Shown here one piece after another: positions 1 through 9,772 of a stretch of DNA of 54,613 nucleotides. The stretch covers positions 702,287-756,899 of the forward strand of contig NZ_PZZZ01000001.1 in NCBI RefSeq assembly GCF_003046475.1, in the 5' to 3' direction. The translations under genes and the position numbers were made by a program. The DNA comes from Mycoplana dimorpha. Its GTDB lineage: Bacteria; Pseudomonadota; Alphaproteobacteria; Rhizobiales; Rhizobiaceae. The notes below the pieces were generated by a model. It ran no database searches. It was given only the letters and a program-made list of their open reading frames with translations, and was not told the origin of the DNA. Positions within the stretch are counted from its first letter, which is position 1, and every line of letters starts with the position of its first letter.

Positions 1-90
1 CCGATCGCGATGGAAGAGCGCCTGCGCTTCGCCATCCGCGAAGGCGGCCGCACCGTCGGCGCCGGCATCGTCGCCTCGATCATCGAGTAA
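1..90 (+). CDS. tuf: Elongation factor Tu, 3' end only
   Basis: The window opens inside a gene whose last 29 codons read as the C-terminus of EF-Tu, including [14 protein letters not shown] and a terminal SIIE before TAA. EF-Tu is the GTPase that delivers aminoacyl-tRNA to the ribosomal A site. This end belongs to the third beta-barrel domain, which contacts tRNA. The gene sits immediately before the S10 operon, as in other alphaproteobacteria. The 5' part, including the GTP-binding motifs, lies outside the window. Rhizobia often carry two near-identical tuf copies, so tufA and tufB cannot be told apart from this fragment. Confidence 0.95.
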   Translation, partial: PIAMEERLRFAIREGGRTVGAGIVASIIE

Positions 91-400
91 GCGACGGCGG
101 GAAGCCCCGGGCCGCAGTTATGCGGCCCCGGCATGGCCGTAACGAGAGATTTAGTCGGTCGCACCGCTTGCCGACGACAGCAAAATAGTGCAAATGGCGC
201 GCACGCGTGATTTGTGCCCTGCTTCGTCATGGTGCGATCGCCACAGGACAAGGCCGGCCACGGCCGCTCAAATAGGAAGGGGCAGGGGAAACCCTGTCCC
301 TCCGATCTTTGATAATCAAGCGGACTGGCCGAACGTTAATCGAAGTTCAATGCGTGTTCCTCTATGGGAGCCGCGAGAAACATGAACAAGGACAAGTCGT
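91..400 (+). promoter_or_regulatory. tuf-rpsJ intergenic region, S10 operon leader
   Basis: This 310-base gap contains the tuf hairpin and no convincing gene; a 65-codon + frame from 188 lacks a ribosome binding site and family resemblance. It should carry the S10 operon promoter and leader. A loose candidate is TTGATA at 309-314 with GTTAAT at 335-340, but the spacing is long, so I do not assign it firmly. An AAGGA sequence precedes the rpsJ start by about ten bases. Confidence 0.35.
104..132 (+). terminator. Hairpin after tuf
   Basis: A GC-rich stem, GGCCGCA (110-116) with TGCGGCC (121-127) and a GTTA loop, begins 19 bases after the tuf stop. No clear T-run follows, so it is a weak intrinsic terminator or a 3'-end stabilising hairpin. 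Confidence 0.45.
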
Positions 401-709
401 ATGAACGGCCAGAATATCCGCATCCGCCTCAAGGCGTTTGATCACCGGATCCTCGATGCCTCGACGCGCGAAATCGTGTCGACGGCCAAGCGCACCGGTG
501 CCGGCGTACGCGGCCCGGTGCCGCTTCCGACGCGTATTGAGAAATTCACGGTCAACCGGTCGCCTCACATCGACAAGAAGAGCCGCGAACAGTTCGAGAT
601 GCGCACGCACAAGCGTCTTCTCGACATCGTCGACCCGACCCCTCAGACGGTCGACGCCCTGATGAAGCTCGATCTCGCCGCCGGCGTCGACGTAGAGATC
701 AAGCTCTAA
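401..709 (+). CDS. rpsJ: 30S ribosomal protein S10
   Basis: This 102-residue protein begins [15 protein letters not shown] and has the typical S10 core, including [14 protein letters not shown] and [11 protein letters not shown]10 binds the 3' domain of 16S rRNA in the 30S head and in many bacteria also acts with NusB as the NusE antitermination factor. It is the first gene of the S10 operon, followed after 167 bases by rplC. The length matches the family. The start is supported by the conserved N-terminus. Confidence 0.98.
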   Translation: MNGQNIRIRLKAFDHRILDASTREIVSTAKRTGAGVRGPVPLPTRIEKFTVNRSPHIDKKSREQFEMRTHKRLLDIVDPTPQTVDALMKLDLAAGVDVEIKL

Positions 710-876
710 TCGGGTCTGAAAGTCCGGCGTAAGCCGTATAACAAGGAAGGTACGTGGCGGAAACGCCAACGGCTTCTAGGAACGGGAAACCCGAAGGCCG
801 GACGGCCTCCGTGGAATCCTTAAACAAGAGGCATGTCGGGGCCTTGCCCCAACAGGACTTCTAAGAGGAATGAACC

Positions 877-1560
877 ATGCGTTCAGGTGTGATTGCACAG
901 AAGGTGGGAATGACTCGCGTCTATAACGACGCAGGAGAGCACGTTCCCGTAACAGTATTGCGATTGGACGGCTGCCAGGTTGTTGCCCATCGCACGGAAG
1001 AAAAGAACGGCTACACCGCAGTCCAGCTCGGTGCCGGCCGCTCCAAGGTAAAGAACACGTCGAAGGCGCTGCGCGGCCATTTTGCTGCGGCCAGCGTCGA
1101 GCCGAAGGCCAAGCTCGTCGAGTTTCGCGTTACCGCCGACAACCTCATCGAAATCGGCGCAGAGCTGTCCGCCAGCCATTTCGTCGCCGGCCAGCTGGTC
1201 GACGTTACCGGCACCACGATCGGTAAGGGTTTCGCCGGCGCGATGAAGCGCCACAACTTCGGCGGTCTGCGTGCCACGCACGGCGTGTCCGTCTCGCACC
1301 GCTCGCATGGTTCGACCGGCTCCAACCAGGATCCGGGTCGCGTCTGGAAGGGCAAGCGCATGGCTGGTCACATGGGCCAGACCCGCGTCACCACCCAGAA
1401 CCTCGAGGTCGTCTCGACCGACGAGGACCGTGGTCTGATCCTCGTCAAGGGCGCCGTCCCGGGTTCCAAGGGTTCCTGGATCGTCGTTCGCGACGCCATC
1501 AAGTCCGGCACGCCGGCTGACGCTCCGCGTCCGGCCGCTGTTCGCGCCGCAGCCAAGTAA
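877..1560 (+). CDS. rplC: 50S ribosomal protein L3
   Basis: L3 is an early-assembly 50S protein whose long loop reaches towards the peptidyl-transferase centre. This 227-residue protein opens [16 protein letters not shown] and carries the conserved [20 protein letters not shown] loop and [15 protein letters not shown]. An AGAGGA sequence sits eight bases before the ATG. The C-terminus has an alanine/proline-rich tail of about 20 residues ([16 protein letters not shown]), as seen in rhizobial L3. rplD starts 12 bases later, which suggests one transcript. Confidence 0.98.
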   Translation: MRSGVIAQKVGMTRVYNDAGEHVPVTVLRLDGCQVVAHRTEEKNGYTAVQLGAGRSKVKNTSKALRGHFAAASVEPKAKLVEFRVTADNLIEIGAELSASHFVAGQLVDVTGTTIGKGFAGAMKRHNFGGLRATHGVSVSHRSHGSTGSNQDPGRVWKGKRMAGHMGQTRVTTQNLEVVSTDEDRGLILVKGAVPGSKGSWIVVRDAIKSGTPADAPRPAAVRAAAK

Positions 1561-1572
1561 GGGAGCCTGGTT

Positions 1573-2193
1573 ATGGATCTCAAAGTCACGACCCTCGAAG
1601 GGAAGGACGCCGGCAAGGTTTCCCTCTCCGACGCGATCTTCGGTCTGGAGCCGCGCGAGGACATCATCGCCCGCGTCGTCCGCTGGCAGCTCGCCAAGAA
1701 GCAGCAGGGCACCCACAAGGCCAAGGGCCGCGCGGAAGTCTCCCGCACCGGCGCCAAGATGTACAAGCAGAAGGGTACGGGCCGCGCTCGTCACCATTCG
1801 GCACGTGCACCGCAGTTCCGCGGCGGTGGCAAGGCGCACGGCCCGGTCGTCCGCAGCCACGAGCACGACCTTCCGAAGAAGGTCCGGGCGCTCGGCCTGC
1901 GTCACGCCCTGTCGGCCAAGCTGAAGGCCGAGGAAATCATCATCATCGATGACCTCGTCGCCAACGAAGCCAAGACCAAGGCGCTGGCCGGCAGCTTCGC
2001 CAGCCTCGGCCTGACCAACGCCCTCTTCATCGGCGGCGCCGAGCTCGACAACAACTTCAAGCTCGCAGCCCGGAACATCCCGAACGTGGACGTTCTGCCG
2101 ATCCAGGGCATCAACGTGTACGACATCCTGCGCCGCGGCAAGCTCGTGCTGTCCAAGGCTGCGGTAGAAGCCCTTGAGGAGCGGTTCAAATGA
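1573..2193 (+). CDS. rplD: 50S ribosomal protein L4
   Basis: This 206-residue protein has the L4 signature, including the extended loop around [19 protein letters not shown] that lines the nascent peptide exit tunnel. In enterobacteria L4 also represses the S10 operon; whether that holds in rhizobia is not shown here. A GGGAG sequence lies just upstream of the ATG. The stop overlaps the rplW start by four bases (ATGA type), which suggests translational coupling. Confidence 0.98.
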   Translation: MDLKVTTLEGKDAGKVSLSDAIFGLEPREDIIARVVRWQLAKKQQGTHKAKGRAEVSRTGAKMYKQKGTGRARHHSARAPQFRGGGKAHGPVVRSHEHDLPKKVRALGLRHALSAKLKAEEIIIIDDLVANEAKTKALAGSFASLGLTNALFIGGAELDNNFKLAARNIPNVDVLPIQGINVYDILRRGKLVLSKAAVEALEERFK

Positions 2194-2483
2194 CGGATCT
2201 TCGCCACTATGATGTGATCGTCTCGCCGGCGATCACCGAAAAGTCGACGCTGGTATCCGAGCATAACCAGGTCGTATTCAACGTCGCCAAGCGCGCTTCG
2301 AAGCCTGAGATCAAGGCTGCTGTCGAAGCCCTCTTCGGCGTCAAGGTCACGGCTGTGAACACGCTCGTCCGCAAGGGCAAGGTAAAGCGTTTCCGCGGCT
2401 TCTCCGGCCGGCAGGGAGATGTCAAGAAGGCTATCGTCACGCTTGCTGACGGTCAGTCCATCGACGTCTCCACCGGGCTCTAA
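2190..2483 (+). CDS. rplW: 50S ribosomal protein L23
   Basis: L23 sits at the exit of the ribosomal tunnel and is the docking site for trigger factor and SRP. The 97-residue protein contains [20 protein letters not shown] and [15 protein letters not shown], both typical of L23. The start overlaps the end of rplD by four bases. The length is normal for an alphaproteobacterial L23. rplB follows 31 bases downstream. Confidence 0.97.
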   Translation: MTDLRHYDVIVSPAITEKSTLVSEHNQVVFNVAKRASKPEIKAAVEALFGVKVTAVNTLVRKGKVKRFRGFSGRQGDVKKAIVTLADGQSIDVSTGL

Positions 2484-2514
2484 TCGAGCAGTCGGCTACA
2501 GAGGACATAAAAAA

Positions 2515-3351
2515 ATGGCATTGAAACATTTCAATCCGACCACTCCGAGCCAGCGTCAGCTCGTCATCGTCGACCGTTCGGGCCTGTACAAGGGCAAGCC
2601 GGTCAAGGCTCTGACAGAAGGTCTCTCCAAGAGCGGTGGCCGCAACAACATGGGCCGCATCACTGCCCGCTTTATCGGCGGCGGTCACAAGCGCACCTAC
2701 CGTCTGGTTGACTTCAAGCGTCGCAAGTTCGACGTCGAAGGCACGGTCGAGCGTCTGGAGTACGACCCGAACCGCACCGCGTTCATCGCGCTCATCAACT
2801 ATGCCGACGGCGACCAGGCCTACATCCTTGCTCCGCAGCGTCTTGCTGCCGGCGACAAGGTCATCGCTTCCGACAAGGCCGTTGACGTCAAGCCGGGCAA
2901 CGCAATGCCGCTGCAGAACATCCCGGTCGGCTCGATCGTTCACAACGTCGAGATGAAGCCGGGCAAGGGCGGTCAGATCGCCCGTTCGGCTGGCACGTTC
3001 GTCCAGCTCGTCGGCCGTGACCAGGGCATGGCCATCCTTCGCCTGAACTCTGGTGAACAGCGCCTCGTACCGGGCTCCTGCCTTGCCACGATCGGTGCCG
3101 TTTCCAACCCGGATCACGGCAACATCAACGACGGCAAGGCTGGTCGTACTCGCTGGCGCGGCAAGACCCCGCATAACCGTGGTGTCGTCATGAACCCGGT
3201 CGACCACCCGCACGGTGGTGGTGAAGGCCGTACGTCCGGTGGTCGTCACCCGGTTTCCCCGTGGGGCAAGCCGACCAAGGGCAAGCGCACCCGTTCGAAC
3301 AAGTCGACCGACAAGTTCATCATGCGCTCGCGCCACCTGAAGAAGAAGTAA
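2515..3351 (+). CDS. rplB: 50S ribosomal protein L2
   Basis: L2 is a core 50S protein needed for subunit joining and peptidyl transfer. I place the start at the ATG at 2515 ([15 protein letters not shown]), giving 278 residues. The longer open frame upstream overlaps rplW and is not conserved. Visible signatures are [17 protein letters not shown], the [18 protein letters not shown] region with the conserved histidine near the peptidyl-transferase centre, and a basic C-terminus. The sequence GAGGACATAAAAAA precedes the start. Confidence 0.97.
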   Translation: MALKHFNPTTPSQRQLVIVDRSGLYKGKPVKALTEGLSKSGGRNNMGRITARFIGGGHKRTYRLVDFKRRKFDVEGTVERLEYDPNRTAFIALINYADGDQAYILAPQRLAAGDKVIASDKAVDVKPGNAMPLQNIPVGSIVHNVEMKPGKGGQIARSAGTFVQLVGRDQGMAILRLNSGEQRLVPGSCLATIGAVSNPDHGNINDGKAGRTRWRGKTPHNRGVVMNPVDHPHGGGEGRTSGGRHPVSPWGKPTKGKRTRSNKSTDKFIMRSRHLKKK

Positions 3352-3367
3352 GAGAGGTTAGTCAGAA

Positions 3368-3646
3368 ATGGCTCGTTCAGTATGGAAAGGCCCGTTCGTT
3401 GACGGCTATCTTCTCAAGAAGGCTGAGAAGGTGCGTGAAGGCGGCCGCAACGAAGTGATCAAGATCTGGAGCCGTCGCTCCACGATCCTGCCGCAGTTCG
3501 TCGGTCTCACCTTTGGTGTCTACAACGGCAGCAAGCATGTCCCGGTCAGCGTCAACGAAGACATGGTCGGTCACAAGTTCGGTGAATTCTCTCCGACCCG
3601 GACCTATTACGGTCACGGTGCGGACAAGAAGGCAAAGAGGAAGTAA
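3368..3646 (+). CDS. rpsS: 30S ribosomal protein S19
   Basis: This 92-residue protein begins [20 protein letters not shown] and ends in a lysine-rich tail, as S19 does. S19 forms a complex with S13 in the 30S head and contacts the A-site tRNA region. It includes the conserved [20 protein letters not shown] block. It lies 16 bases after rplB and only two bases before rplV, so it is cotranscribed with both. Confidence 0.98.
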   Translation: MARSVWKGPFVDGYLLKKAEKVREGGRNEVIKIWSRRSTILPQFVGLTFGVYNGSKHVPVSVNEDMVGHKFGEFSPTRTYYGHGADKKAKRK

Positions 3647-3648
3647 CG

Positions 3649-4038
3649 ATGGGCAAGGCAAAAGCCGAACGTCGGCTGAAGGATAACGAGGCGCAGGCCA
3701 TTGCGCGCACGATCCGCGTCAGCCCCCAGAAGCTCAACCTGGTTGCCGCGATGATCCGCGGCAAGAAGGTCGACCGCGCTCTGGCCGAACTTGAATTCTC
3801 CCGCAAGCGCATCGCCGGCACCGTCAGGAAGACCCTGGAATCGGCTATCGCGAACGCTGAGAACAACCACGATCTCGACGTCGACTCGCTCGTCGTCGCT
3901 GAGGCTTTCGTTGGAAAGTCGATCGTCATGAAGCGTTTCCACGCCCGCGGTCGTGGCCGTGCATCGCGTGTCGAGAAGGCTTTCTCGCACCTGACGATCG
4001 TCGTCCGTGAAGTCGAAGCCACTGGGGAGGCCGCATAA
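3649..4038 (+). CDS. rplV: 50S ribosomal protein L22
   Basis: L22 binds 23S rRNA early in assembly, and its beta-hairpin lines the exit tunnel near the macrolide site. This 129-residue protein has the [19 protein letters not shown] motif, the [17 protein letters not shown] helix and the hairpin tip around [16 protein letters not shown]. The rhizobial form has a short C-terminal extension ([11 protein letters not shown]). Its TAA overlaps the rpsC ATG by one base. Confidence 0.98.
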   Translation: MGKAKAERRLKDNEAQAIARTIRVSPQKLNLVAAMIRGKKVDRALAELEFSRKRIAGTVRKTLESAIANAENNHDLDVDSLVVAEAFVGKSIVMKRFHARGRGRASRVEKAFSHLTIVVREVEATGEAA

Positions 4039-4754
4039 TGGGTCAGAAAATCAATCCGATCGGCTTCCGCCTCGGCATCAACCGTACCTGGGATAGCCGC
4101 TGGTTCGCCGACAACGCCGAATACGGCCAGCTGCTTCACGAAGACCTGAAGATCCGCAAGTATCTGATGGATGAACTGAAGCAGGCCGGTATCTCCAAGG
4201 TCGTCATCGAGCGCCCGCACAAGAAGTGCCGCGTCACGATCCACTCGGCTCGCCCGGGTCTGATTATCGGCAAGAAGGGTGCGGACATCGAGAAGCTCCG
4301 CAAGAAGCTTTCCGAGATGACCAACTCGGAGACGCACCTCAACATCGTCGAAGTGCGCAAGCCGGAGACCGACGCGACGCTGGTCGCCCAGTCGATCGCC
4401 CAGCAGCTCGAGCGCCGCGTGGCCTTCCGCCGCGCGATGAAGCGGGCGGTACAGTCGGCCATGCGTCTTGGCGCCGAAGGCATCAAGATCACCTGCGCAG
4501 GCCGTCTGGGTGGCGCGGAAATCGCCCGTACCGAATGGTACCGCGAAGGCCGCGTTCCGCTGCACACGCTGCGTGCTGACATCGACTACGGTACGGCAGA
4601 GGCAGAAACCGCCTACGGTATCTGCGGCATCAAGGTCTGGGTCTTCAAGGGCGAAATCCTTGAGCACGACCCGATGGCCTCCGAGCGCCGCGCGACCGAA
4701 GGCGACGCCCAGGGCGAACGCCAGGGTGAACGCCGCCGCCGCGAAAACGCTTAA
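4038..4754 (+). CDS. rpsC: 30S ribosomal protein S3
   Basis: S3 is a head protein of the 30S subunit that helps form the mRNA entry channel. The 238-residue protein begins [20 protein letters not shown]. It contains the KH-domain GXXG-type segment ([16 protein letters not shown]) and the conserved [20 protein letters not shown] stretch. The C-terminus is an Arg/Glu-rich tail with GER repeats. The start overlaps the rplV stop in a TAATG arrangement. Confidence 0.98.
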   Translation: MGQKINPIGFRLGINRTWDSRWFADNAEYGQLLHEDLKIRKYLMDELKQAGISKVVIERPHKKCRVTIHSARPGLIIGKKGADIEKLRKKLSEMTNSETHLNIVEVRKPETDATLVAQSIAQQLERRVAFRRAMKRAVQSAMRLGAEGIKITCAGRLGGAEIARTEWYREGRVPLHTLRADIDYGTAEAETAYGICGIKVWVFKGEILEHDPMASERRATEGDAQGERQGERRRRENA

Positions 4755-4787
4755 TTCGCTTTAGGCGAGCAGATCGGAGAATAGAAA

Positions 4788-5201
4788 ATGTTGCAGCCAA
4801 AGCGTACTAAGTACCGCAAGCAGTTCAAGGGCCGCATCAAGGGCGTCGCCAAGGGCGGCTCGGAACTCGCCTTCGGCGAGTTCGGCCTCAAGGCTCAGGA
4901 GCCGAACCGCGTCAACGCCCGCGAGATCGAGGCGGCCCGCCGCGCGATCACCCGCTACATGAAACGTGCCGGCCGCGTGTGGATTCGCGTGTTCCCGGAC
5001 GTCCCGGTAACCGCCAAGCCGACCGAAGTCCGTATGGGTAAGGGTAAGGGCTCGGTCGAATACTGGGCATGCAAGGTCAAGCCCGGCCGTATGATGTTTG
5101 AGATCGACGGCGTCAGCGAAGAGATCGCCCGCGAGGCTCTTCGCCTGGGTTCCGCCAAGCTCTCGGTCAAGACGCGCTTCGTTCAGCGCATTGCAGAGTA
5201 G
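4788..5201 (+). CDS. rplP: 50S ribosomal protein L16
   Basis: L16 organises the A-site tRNA region of the 50S subunit. The 137-residue protein opens [19 protein letters not shown] and has the conserved [17 protein letters not shown] and [20 protein letters not shown] segments, the region that is hydroxylated on arginine in some bacteria. It is preceded by CGGAGAATAGAAA and followed nine bases later by rpmC. Confidence 0.98.
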   Translation: MLQPKRTKYRKQFKGRIKGVAKGGSELAFGEFGLKAQEPNRVNAREIEAARRAITRYMKRAGRVWIRVFPDVPVTAKPTEVRMGKGKGSVEYWACKVKPGRMMFEIDGVSEEIAREALRLGSAKLSVKTRFVQRIAE

Positions 5202-5210
5202 GATTGAGCC

Positions 5211-5411
5211 ATGAAAGCCGCAGATGTTCGCGCCCTCAGCGCCGACCAGCTCAAGGACAAGCTCGCCGACCTCAAGAAGGAGCAGTTCAATCTGCGCTTT
5301 CAGAAGGCGACCGGCCAGCTCGAGAAGTCCTCGCGTATCAACGAAGTCCGCAAGGACATCGCCCGCGTGAAAACCATTGCCCGCCAGAAGGCGGCAGAAG
5401 CCAAGGCCTAA
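5211..5411 (+). CDS. rpmC: 50S ribosomal protein L29
   Basis: This 66-residue, largely helical protein has the L29 motifs [20 protein letters not shown] and [15 protein letters not shown]29 lies next to L23 at the exit of the peptide tunnel. Gene size and position between rplP and rpsQ are standard. A second + frame over this region is a shadow and was ignored. Confidence 0.97.
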   Translation: MKAADVRALSADQLKDKLADLKKEQFNLRFQKATGQLEKSSRINEVRKDIARVKTIARQKAAEAKA

Positions 5412-5423
5412 GGACCAAGAAAT

Positions 5424-5660
5424 ATGCCGAAACGCATTCTGCAGGGCACGGTAGTCAGCGACAAGAACGACAAGACGGTCGTCGTTCGCGTCGAACGCCG
5501 CTTTGCACACCCGCTTCTTCAGAAGACCGTGCGTCGCTCGAAGAAGTACAAGGCGCACGACGAGAACAACCAGTTCAAGGTTGGCGACGTCGTTTCCATC
5601 CAGGAATGCGCGCCGATCTCCAAGGACAAGCGCTGGACGGTGGTTTCCGCCCAGGCTTGA
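5424..5660 (+). CDS. rpsQ: 30S ribosomal protein S17
   Basis: S17 is an OB-fold primary 16S rRNA binding protein of the 30S body. This 78-residue protein reads [20 protein letters not shown] and contains [17 protein letters not shown], the typical family end. It is the last gene before a 245-base gap with a hairpin and a terminator, so it may end a transcription unit. Confidence 0.98.
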   Translation: MPKRILQGTVVSDKNDKTVVVRVERRFAHPLLQKTVRRSKKYKAHDENNQFKVGDVVSIQECAPISKDKRWTVVSAQA

Positions 5661-5668
5661 TTCAGCTC

Positions 5669-5701
5669 TTTTCGCGCAAGGGGTTGCCCTTTGCGCGAAA
5701 A
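5669..5701 (+). repeat. Long inverted repeat after rpsQ
   Basis: The arms TTTTCGCGCAA (5669-5679) and TTTGCGCGAAAA (5690-5701) form a nearly perfect hairpin with a GC-rich inner stem. It starts eight bases after the rpsQ stop. It could act in mRNA stabilisation or attenuation, or be a dispersed palindrome. Confidence 0.6.
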
Positions 5702-5721
5702 CCTGTATGAAGCAGCGCAAG

Positions 5722-5750
5722 GACGCTCGGAATCGCGAGCGTCTTTTGCT
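5722..5750 (+). terminator. Intrinsic terminator within the ribosomal cluster
   Basis: GACGCTCG (5722-5729) pairs with CGAGCGTC (5736-5743) across a six-base loop and is followed by TCTTTTGCTTT. This is a typical Rho-independent terminator shape between rpsQ and rplN, 155 bases before the next gene. Confidence 0.65.
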
Positions 5751-5905
5751 TTCAGCGCAGGGAAGGTCCCGGGTTTCGCCAGGCGGAACTGACGAGGAAA
5801 CCACCTTGGCAAGACCCATCCCGCGCGAAAACATGGATTCTCATAAGCTGGAACAGGGGGCACCTGTGCCCAACCGGTCCGGTTACAACAAGAAGGCGAC
5901 CTGAC

Positions 5906-6274
5906 ATGATTCAGATGCAGACTAACCTCGACGTGGCGGATAATTCCGGCGCACGTCGTGTCATGTGCATCAAGGTGCTGGGCGGCTCCAAGCGCAAGTA
6001 CGCTTCGGTCGGCGACATCATCGTCGTCTCGATCAAGGAAGCGATTCCGCGTGGCCGCGTAAAGAAGGGCGACGTTATGAAGGCAGTCGTCGTTCGCACC
6101 GCCAAGGACATCCGCCGCGCCGACGGCAGCGTCATCCGTTTTGACAACAACGCCGCCGTCCTGATCGACAACAAGAAAGAGCCGATCGGCACCCGTATCT
6201 TCGGACCGGTTCCGCGCGAACTTCGCGCCAAGAACCACATGAAGATCATTTCGCTGGCTCCGGAAGTACTCTAA
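5906..6274 (+). CDS. rplN: 50S ribosomal protein L14
   Basis: L14 sits at the subunit interface of the 50S and forms intersubunit bridges; it is also where RsfS silencing factor binds. The 122-residue protein begins [17 protein letters not shown] and contains [22 protein letters not shown] and the conserved end [11 protein letters not shown]. It is the first gene after the internal terminator, so the upstream 150 bases probably hold a promoter, although I see no clear -35/-10 pair. Confidence 0.98.
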   Translation: MIQMQTNLDVADNSGARRVMCIKVLGGSKRKYASVGDIIVVSIKEAIPRGRVKKGDVMKAVVVRTAKDIRRADGSVIRFDNNAAVLIDNKKEPIGTRIFGPVPRELRAKNHMKIISLAPEVL

Positions 6275-6287
6275 GGGGGCGATGGCT

Positions 6288-6599
6288 ATGCAGAAGATTC
6301 GCAAGGGCGACAAGGTCGTCGTATTGACCGGTAAGGACAAGGGCCGTACCGGCGAAGTCATCCAAGTGATGCCGAAGGAAGACCGCGCGGTCGTGCGCGG
6401 CGTCAACATGGTTAAGCGCCACCAGCGCCAGACCCAGGCGCAGGAAGCCGGCATCATCACCAAGGAAGCCCCGATCCACCTGTCCAACATCGCGATCGCC
6501 GATCCCAAGGACGGCAAGCCGACCCGCGTCGGTTTCAAGATCGAAGGCGACAAGAAGGTTCGCGTGGCAAAGCGTTCGGGAGTTTCGATCGATGGCTGA
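6288..6599 (+). CDS. rplX: 50S ribosomal protein L24
   Basis: This 103-residue protein reads [20 protein letters not shown], the KOW-motif opening of L24, an assembly initiator of the 50S subunit. Two in-frame ATGs exist, at 6282 and 6288. The AAGGGGG at 6273-6279 is eight bases from the second but only two from the first, so I choose 6288. The stop lies eight bases inside rplE, so the two are probably coupled. Confidence 0.96.
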   Translation: MQKIRKGDKVVVLTGKDKGRTGEVIQVMPKEDRAVVRGVNMVKRHQRQTQAQEAGIITKEAPIHLSNIAIADPKDGKPTRVGFKIEGDKKVRVAKRSGVSIDG

Positions 6600-7149
6600 C
6601 GCTAAGTACGAGCCGCGGCTCAAGAAGGAATATGTGGGCCGCATCCGCAAGGCGCTGCAGGAGCAGTTCTCCTACGCCAACGAGATGCAGATCCCGCGTC
6701 TGGAAAAGATCGTCATCAACATGGGCGTTGGTGAATCGACGGGCGACTCGAAGAAGCCTTCGGTCGCAGCTGCCGATCTCGCCGCGATTGCCGGCCAGAA
6801 GCCGGTCATCACCCGCGCCCGCAACTCCATCGCCGGCTTCAAGCTGCGCGAAGGCATGCCGATCGGCGCCAAGGTCACCCTTCGCGGCGTTCGCATGTAC
6901 GAATTTCTGGATCGCCTCGTGAACATCGCGCTGCCCCGCGTACGCGACTTCCGTGGTCTGAACCCGAAGTCCTTCGACGGCCGTGGCAACTTCGCCATGG
7001 GCATCAAGGAGCACATCGTGTTCCCTGAGATCAACTACGACAAGGTTGATCAGATGTGGGGCATGGACATCATCGTTTGCACGACGGCCACTAACGACGA
7101 CGAAGCCCGGGCTCTCCTGAAAGAGTTCAGCTTCCCGTTCCGTCAGTAA
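6592..7149 (+). CDS. rplE: 50S ribosomal protein L5
   Basis: L5 binds 5S rRNA and contacts P-site tRNA and S13. The 185-residue protein contains [39 protein letters not shown] and the terminal [13 protein letters not shown], all standard. The ATG overlaps the end of rplX by eight bases. Confidence 0.98.
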   Translation: MADAKYEPRLKKEYVGRIRKALQEQFSYANEMQIPRLEKIVINMGVGESTGDSKKPSVAAADLAAIAGQKPVITRARNSIAGFKLREGMPIGAKVTLRGVRMYEFLDRLVNIALPRVRDFRGLNPKSFDGRGNFAMGIKEHIVFPEINYDKVDQMWGMDIIVCTTATNDDEARALLKEFSFPFRQ

Positions 7150-7183
7150 TCCGTAACGACAGGCGTAAAGAAGGATAACTGTT

Positions 7184-7489
7184 ATGGCGAAAACGAGCGC
7201 AGTTGAAAAGAACAAGCGCCGCCGCAAACTGGTTGCCAACCAAGCCGCCAAGCGCGCGGCCCTGAAGGCAATCATCCAGAACCAGGCTCTTCCGATCGAA
7301 GAGCGGTTCAAGGCCACCCTGAAGCTTGCCGCCCTGCCGCGCAACGGATCCAAGACCCGCATCCGCAACCGCTGCGAAGTCACGGGCCGCCCGCGCGCAT
7401 TCTATCGCAAACTCAAGATGTCGCGTATTGCGCTGCGCGAACTCGGCAATCTCGGCAAAGTGCCGGGCATCGTCAAGTCGAGCTGGTAA
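7184..7489 (+). CDS. rpsN: 30S ribosomal protein S14, zinc-free form
   Basis: S14 is a late-assembling protein of the 30S head. This is the long 101-residue form ([17 protein letters not shown]) that lacks the CxxC zinc motif of the short form; only one cysteine, in [16 protein letters not shown], is seen. The end [10 protein letters not shown] is diagnostic. It lies in the standard spc order between rplE and rpsH. An AAGGA sequence precedes the ATG. Confidence 0.98.
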   Translation: MAKTSAVEKNKRRRKLVANQAAKRAALKAIIQNQALPIEERFKATLKLAALPRNGSKTRIRNRCEVTGRPRAFYRKLKMSRIALRELGNLGKVPGIVKSSW

Positions 7490-7501
7490 GGAGACGGGCA
7501 C

Positions 7502-7900
7502 ATGGCAATGACTGATCCGCTGGGCGATATGCTCACCCGTATCCGCAACGGCGCCGCACGCCGCAAGTCGAGCGTTTCCACGCCGGCTTCGAAGCTGCGC
7601 GCCCGCGTTCTCGATGTCCTGCAGGCCGAAGGCTACATCCGTGGCTATTCGGAGGTTGAATTCGGCAACGGCAAGTCCGAGCTGAGCATCGAGCTGAAGT
7701 ACTATGAAGGCACGTCGGTGATCCGCAAGATCGACCGCGTCTCCAAGCCGGGCCGCCGGGTTTATGTCTCGGTCAAGTCCATTCCGCAGGTCGCGAACGG
7801 CCTCGGCATCACCATCCTTTCGACCCCGAAGGGCGTGATGGCCGATCACCAGGCACGCGAACAGAACGTTGGTGGCGAGGTTCTCTGCTCTGTCTTCTAA
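7502..7900 (+). CDS. rpsH: 30S ribosomal protein S8
   Basis: S8 binds the central domain of 16S rRNA and in E. coli regulates the spc operon. The 132-residue protein begins [20 protein letters not shown] and ends in the conserved [17 protein letters not shown] sequence eight bases upstream supports the ATG at 7502. It follows rpsN by 12 bases. Confidence 0.98.
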   Translation: MAMTDPLGDMLTRIRNGAARRKSSVSTPASKLRARVLDVLQAEGYIRGYSEVEFGNGKSELSIELKYYEGTSVIRKIDRVSKPGRRVYVSVKSIPQVANGLGITILSTPKGVMADHQAREQNVGGEVLCSVF

Positions 7901-7941
7901 GGCAGGCAGGGAAACTCCATAGCGAACAGACAGGATAGAAA

Positions 7942-8475
7942 ATGTCTCGTATCGGTAAAAGGCCCGTTCAGGTTCCCGCTGGTGTCACCGCGACCATCGA
8001 TGGTCAGAAGGTCACTGCGAAGGGCCCGAAGGGCGAACTGTTCTTCGTCGCAAACGACGAAGTCTCGGTGAAGCTCGAAGACAACGCCGTTGTCGTTCAG
8101 CCGGTCAACCAGTCCAAGGACGCTCGGTCGAAGTGGGGCATGTCCCGCACGATGATCGAAGGCATCTTCAAGGGCGTGAAGGACGGCTTCGAACGCAAGC
8201 TCGAGATCAGCGGCGTTGGTTACCGCGCCTCCATGCAGGGCAAGAACCTGCAGCTGCAGCTCGGGTTCAGCCACGACGTGGTCTATGAGGCGCCGGAAGG
8301 CATCACGATTGCTGTTCCGAAGCCGACTGAGATCGTCGTCACCGGCATCAACAAGCAGCAGGTCGGCCAGGTCGCCGCGGAGATCCGCGAGTACCGCAGC
8401 CCCGAGCCCTACAAGGGCAAGGGTGTGAAGTATGCCGAAGAGCGGATTGTCCGCAAAGAAGGCAAGAAGAAGTAA
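7942..8475 (+). CDS. rplF: 50S ribosomal protein L6
   Basis: L6 is a two-domain protein near the GTPase-associated region of the 50S. The 177-residue protein starts [20 protein letters not shown]. It has the C-terminal motif [20 protein letters not shown] and ends RKEGKKK, as in other L6 proteins. It lies in normal spc order between rpsH and rplR. Confidence 0.98.
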   Translation: MSRIGKRPVQVPAGVTATIDGQKVTAKGPKGELFFVANDEVSVKLEDNAVVVQPVNQSKDARSKWGMSRTMIEGIFKGVKDGFERKLEISGVGYRASMQGKNLQLQLGFSHDVVYEAPEGITIAVPKPTEIVVTGINKQQVGQVAAEIREYRSPEPYKGKGVKYAEERIVRKEGKKK

Positions 8476-8487
8476 GGAACGCGCGAA

Positions 8488-8850
8488 ATGGCTAGCAGGA
8501 AAGAACAACTTGCACGTCGTGCCAACCGCGTGCGCCGTCAAATCAAGGCGGTCGCCAATGGCCGTCCGCGCCTGTCGGTTCATCGCTCGTCGAAGAACAT
8601 CTACGTACAGGTCATTGACGACGTGGCCGGCAAGACGCTTGCGTCCGCCTCCACGCTCGACACCGATCTGCGCTCGTCCTTGAAGACGGGCGCTGACACG
8701 GCAGCCGCGGCTGCCGTCGGCAAGCTCATCGCTGAGCGTGCCGTCAAGGCAGGCGTCAAGGAAGTGGTCTTCGACCGCGGCGCCTTCATCTATCACGGTC
8801 GCATCAAGGCGCTTGCCGAGGCTGCCCGTGAAGGTGGTCTGAGCTTCTGA
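8488..8850 (+). CDS. rplR: 50S ribosomal protein L18
   Basis: L18 mediates attachment of 5S rRNA to the 50S subunit. This 120-residue protein has the basic N-terminus [20 protein letters not shown] and the end [20 protein letters not shown] typical of the family. The start is 12 bases after rplF. A hairpin follows before rpsE. Confidence 0.98.
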   Translation: MASRKEQLARRANRVRRQIKAVANGRPRLSVHRSSKNIYVQVIDDVAGKTLASASTLDTDLRSSLKTGADTAAAAAVGKLIAERAVKAGVKEVVFDRGAFIYHGRIKALAEAAREGGLSF

Positions 8851-8858
8851 TCGTTGTT

Positions 8859-8877
8859 GGCGGGCCCCGTGCCCGCC
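8859..8877 (+). other. Hairpin between rplR and rpsE
   Basis: GGCGGGC (8859-8865) pairs perfectly with GCCCGCC (8871-8877). No T-run follows, so it is more likely an mRNA-processing or stability hairpin than a terminator. It lies in the 125-base gap before rpsE. Confidence 0.45.
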
Positions 8878-8975
8878 ATTCGACGTTCAGTGGGTAGTGG
8901 TCGCCTGCCCGAAAAGGCAAGGCGACCGTTTGACAATCTGCCGATTGCACCCGGAAAAGAAAAAGGAAAAGGACA

Positions 8976-9542
8976 ATGGCACAGGAAAGAAGGGGCCGCG
9001 AGGATCGCCAGGCCCGTGAAGAGCGCGACAGCGAATTTGTCGACAAGCTCGTAGCAATCAACCGCGTCGCCAAGGTGGTGAAGGGCGGCCGTCGTTTCGG
9101 CTTCGCAGCCCTCGTCGTCGTTGGTGACCAGAAGGGCCGCGTCGGCTTCGGCCACGGCAAGGCCCGTGAAGTTCCGGAAGCGATCCGCAAGGCCACCGAA
9201 TCCGCCAAGCGCGACCTCATCTTCGTTCCGCTGCGCTCCGGCCGCACGCTGCACCACGACGTGCACGGCCGCCACGGCGCCGGCAAGGTGCTGCTGCGTT
9301 CGGCCAAGGCCGGTACCGGTATCATCGCCGGTGGTCCGATGCGTGCCGTTTTCGAAACGCTCGGCATGCAGGACGTCGTCGCCAAGTCGACCGGTTCGTC
9401 GAACCCCTACAACATGATCCGTGCGACCTTCGACGCGCTGAAGAGCCAGATGCACCCGAAGGACATCGCGGCACAGCGCGGCATCAAGTACGCAACGCTG
9501 CAGGCCCGCCGCGCTTCCGCCGGCGTCGCTTCCGAAGAATAA
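8976..9542 (+). CDS. rpsE: 30S ribosomal protein S5
   Basis: S5 lines the mRNA entry tunnel and affects decoding accuracy. The 188-residue protein contains [19 protein letters not shown], the [15 protein letters not shown] stretch and the conserved [18 protein letters not shown]. The acidic and basic N-terminal extension ([18 protein letters not shown]) is normal in rhizobia. The start is preceded by an AAGGA sequence. Confidence 0.98.
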   Translation: MAQERRGREDRQAREERDSEFVDKLVAINRVAKVVKGGRRFGFAALVVVGDQKGRVGFGHGKAREVPEAIRKATESAKRDLIFVPLRSGRTLHHDVHGRHGAGKVLLRSAKAGTGIIAGGPMRAVFETLGMQDVVAKSTGSSNPYNMIRATFDALKSQMHPKDIAAQRGIKYATLQARRASAGVASEE

Positions 9543-9555
9543 GGGAGCTTGAACA

Positions 9556-9759
9556 ATGGCTAAGAAAGAAGCTGCAACCAAGACGGTCACCGTCGAGCAG
9601 ATCGGCTCGCCGATCCGCCGTCCGGCCATTCAGCGCCAGACGCTGATCGGCCTCGGTCTCAACAAGATGCACCGGGTTCGCACGCTGGAAGACACGCCTT
9701 CCGTGCGTGGCATGATCCGTGCCGTCCAGCACCTCGTTCGCGTCGTCGACGAGAAGTGA
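9556..9759 (+). CDS. rpmD: 50S ribosomal protein L30
   Basis: This small 67-residue protein has the L30 core, [20 protein letters not shown], then [21 protein letters not shown]30 binds 23S rRNA near the 5S rRNA region. It lies 13 bases after rpsE and 13 before rplO. Many bacteria lack it; its presence here is normal for rhizobia. Confidence 0.97.
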   Translation: MAKKEAATKTVTVEQIGSPIRRPAIQRQTLIGLGLNKMHRVRTLEDTPSVRGMIRAVQHLVRVVDEK

Positions 9760-9772
9760 GGGAGATAAGCTC

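Noticed and set aside
188-385. 65-codon + strand frame upstream of rpsJ
   Set aside because: No ribosome binding site or family resemblance; it lies in the expected leader of the S10 operon.
883-1905. Long - strand open frame opposite rplC and rplD
   Set aside because: It is a shadow frame of high-GC ribosomal genes with no family resemblance; several others in the window are the same.
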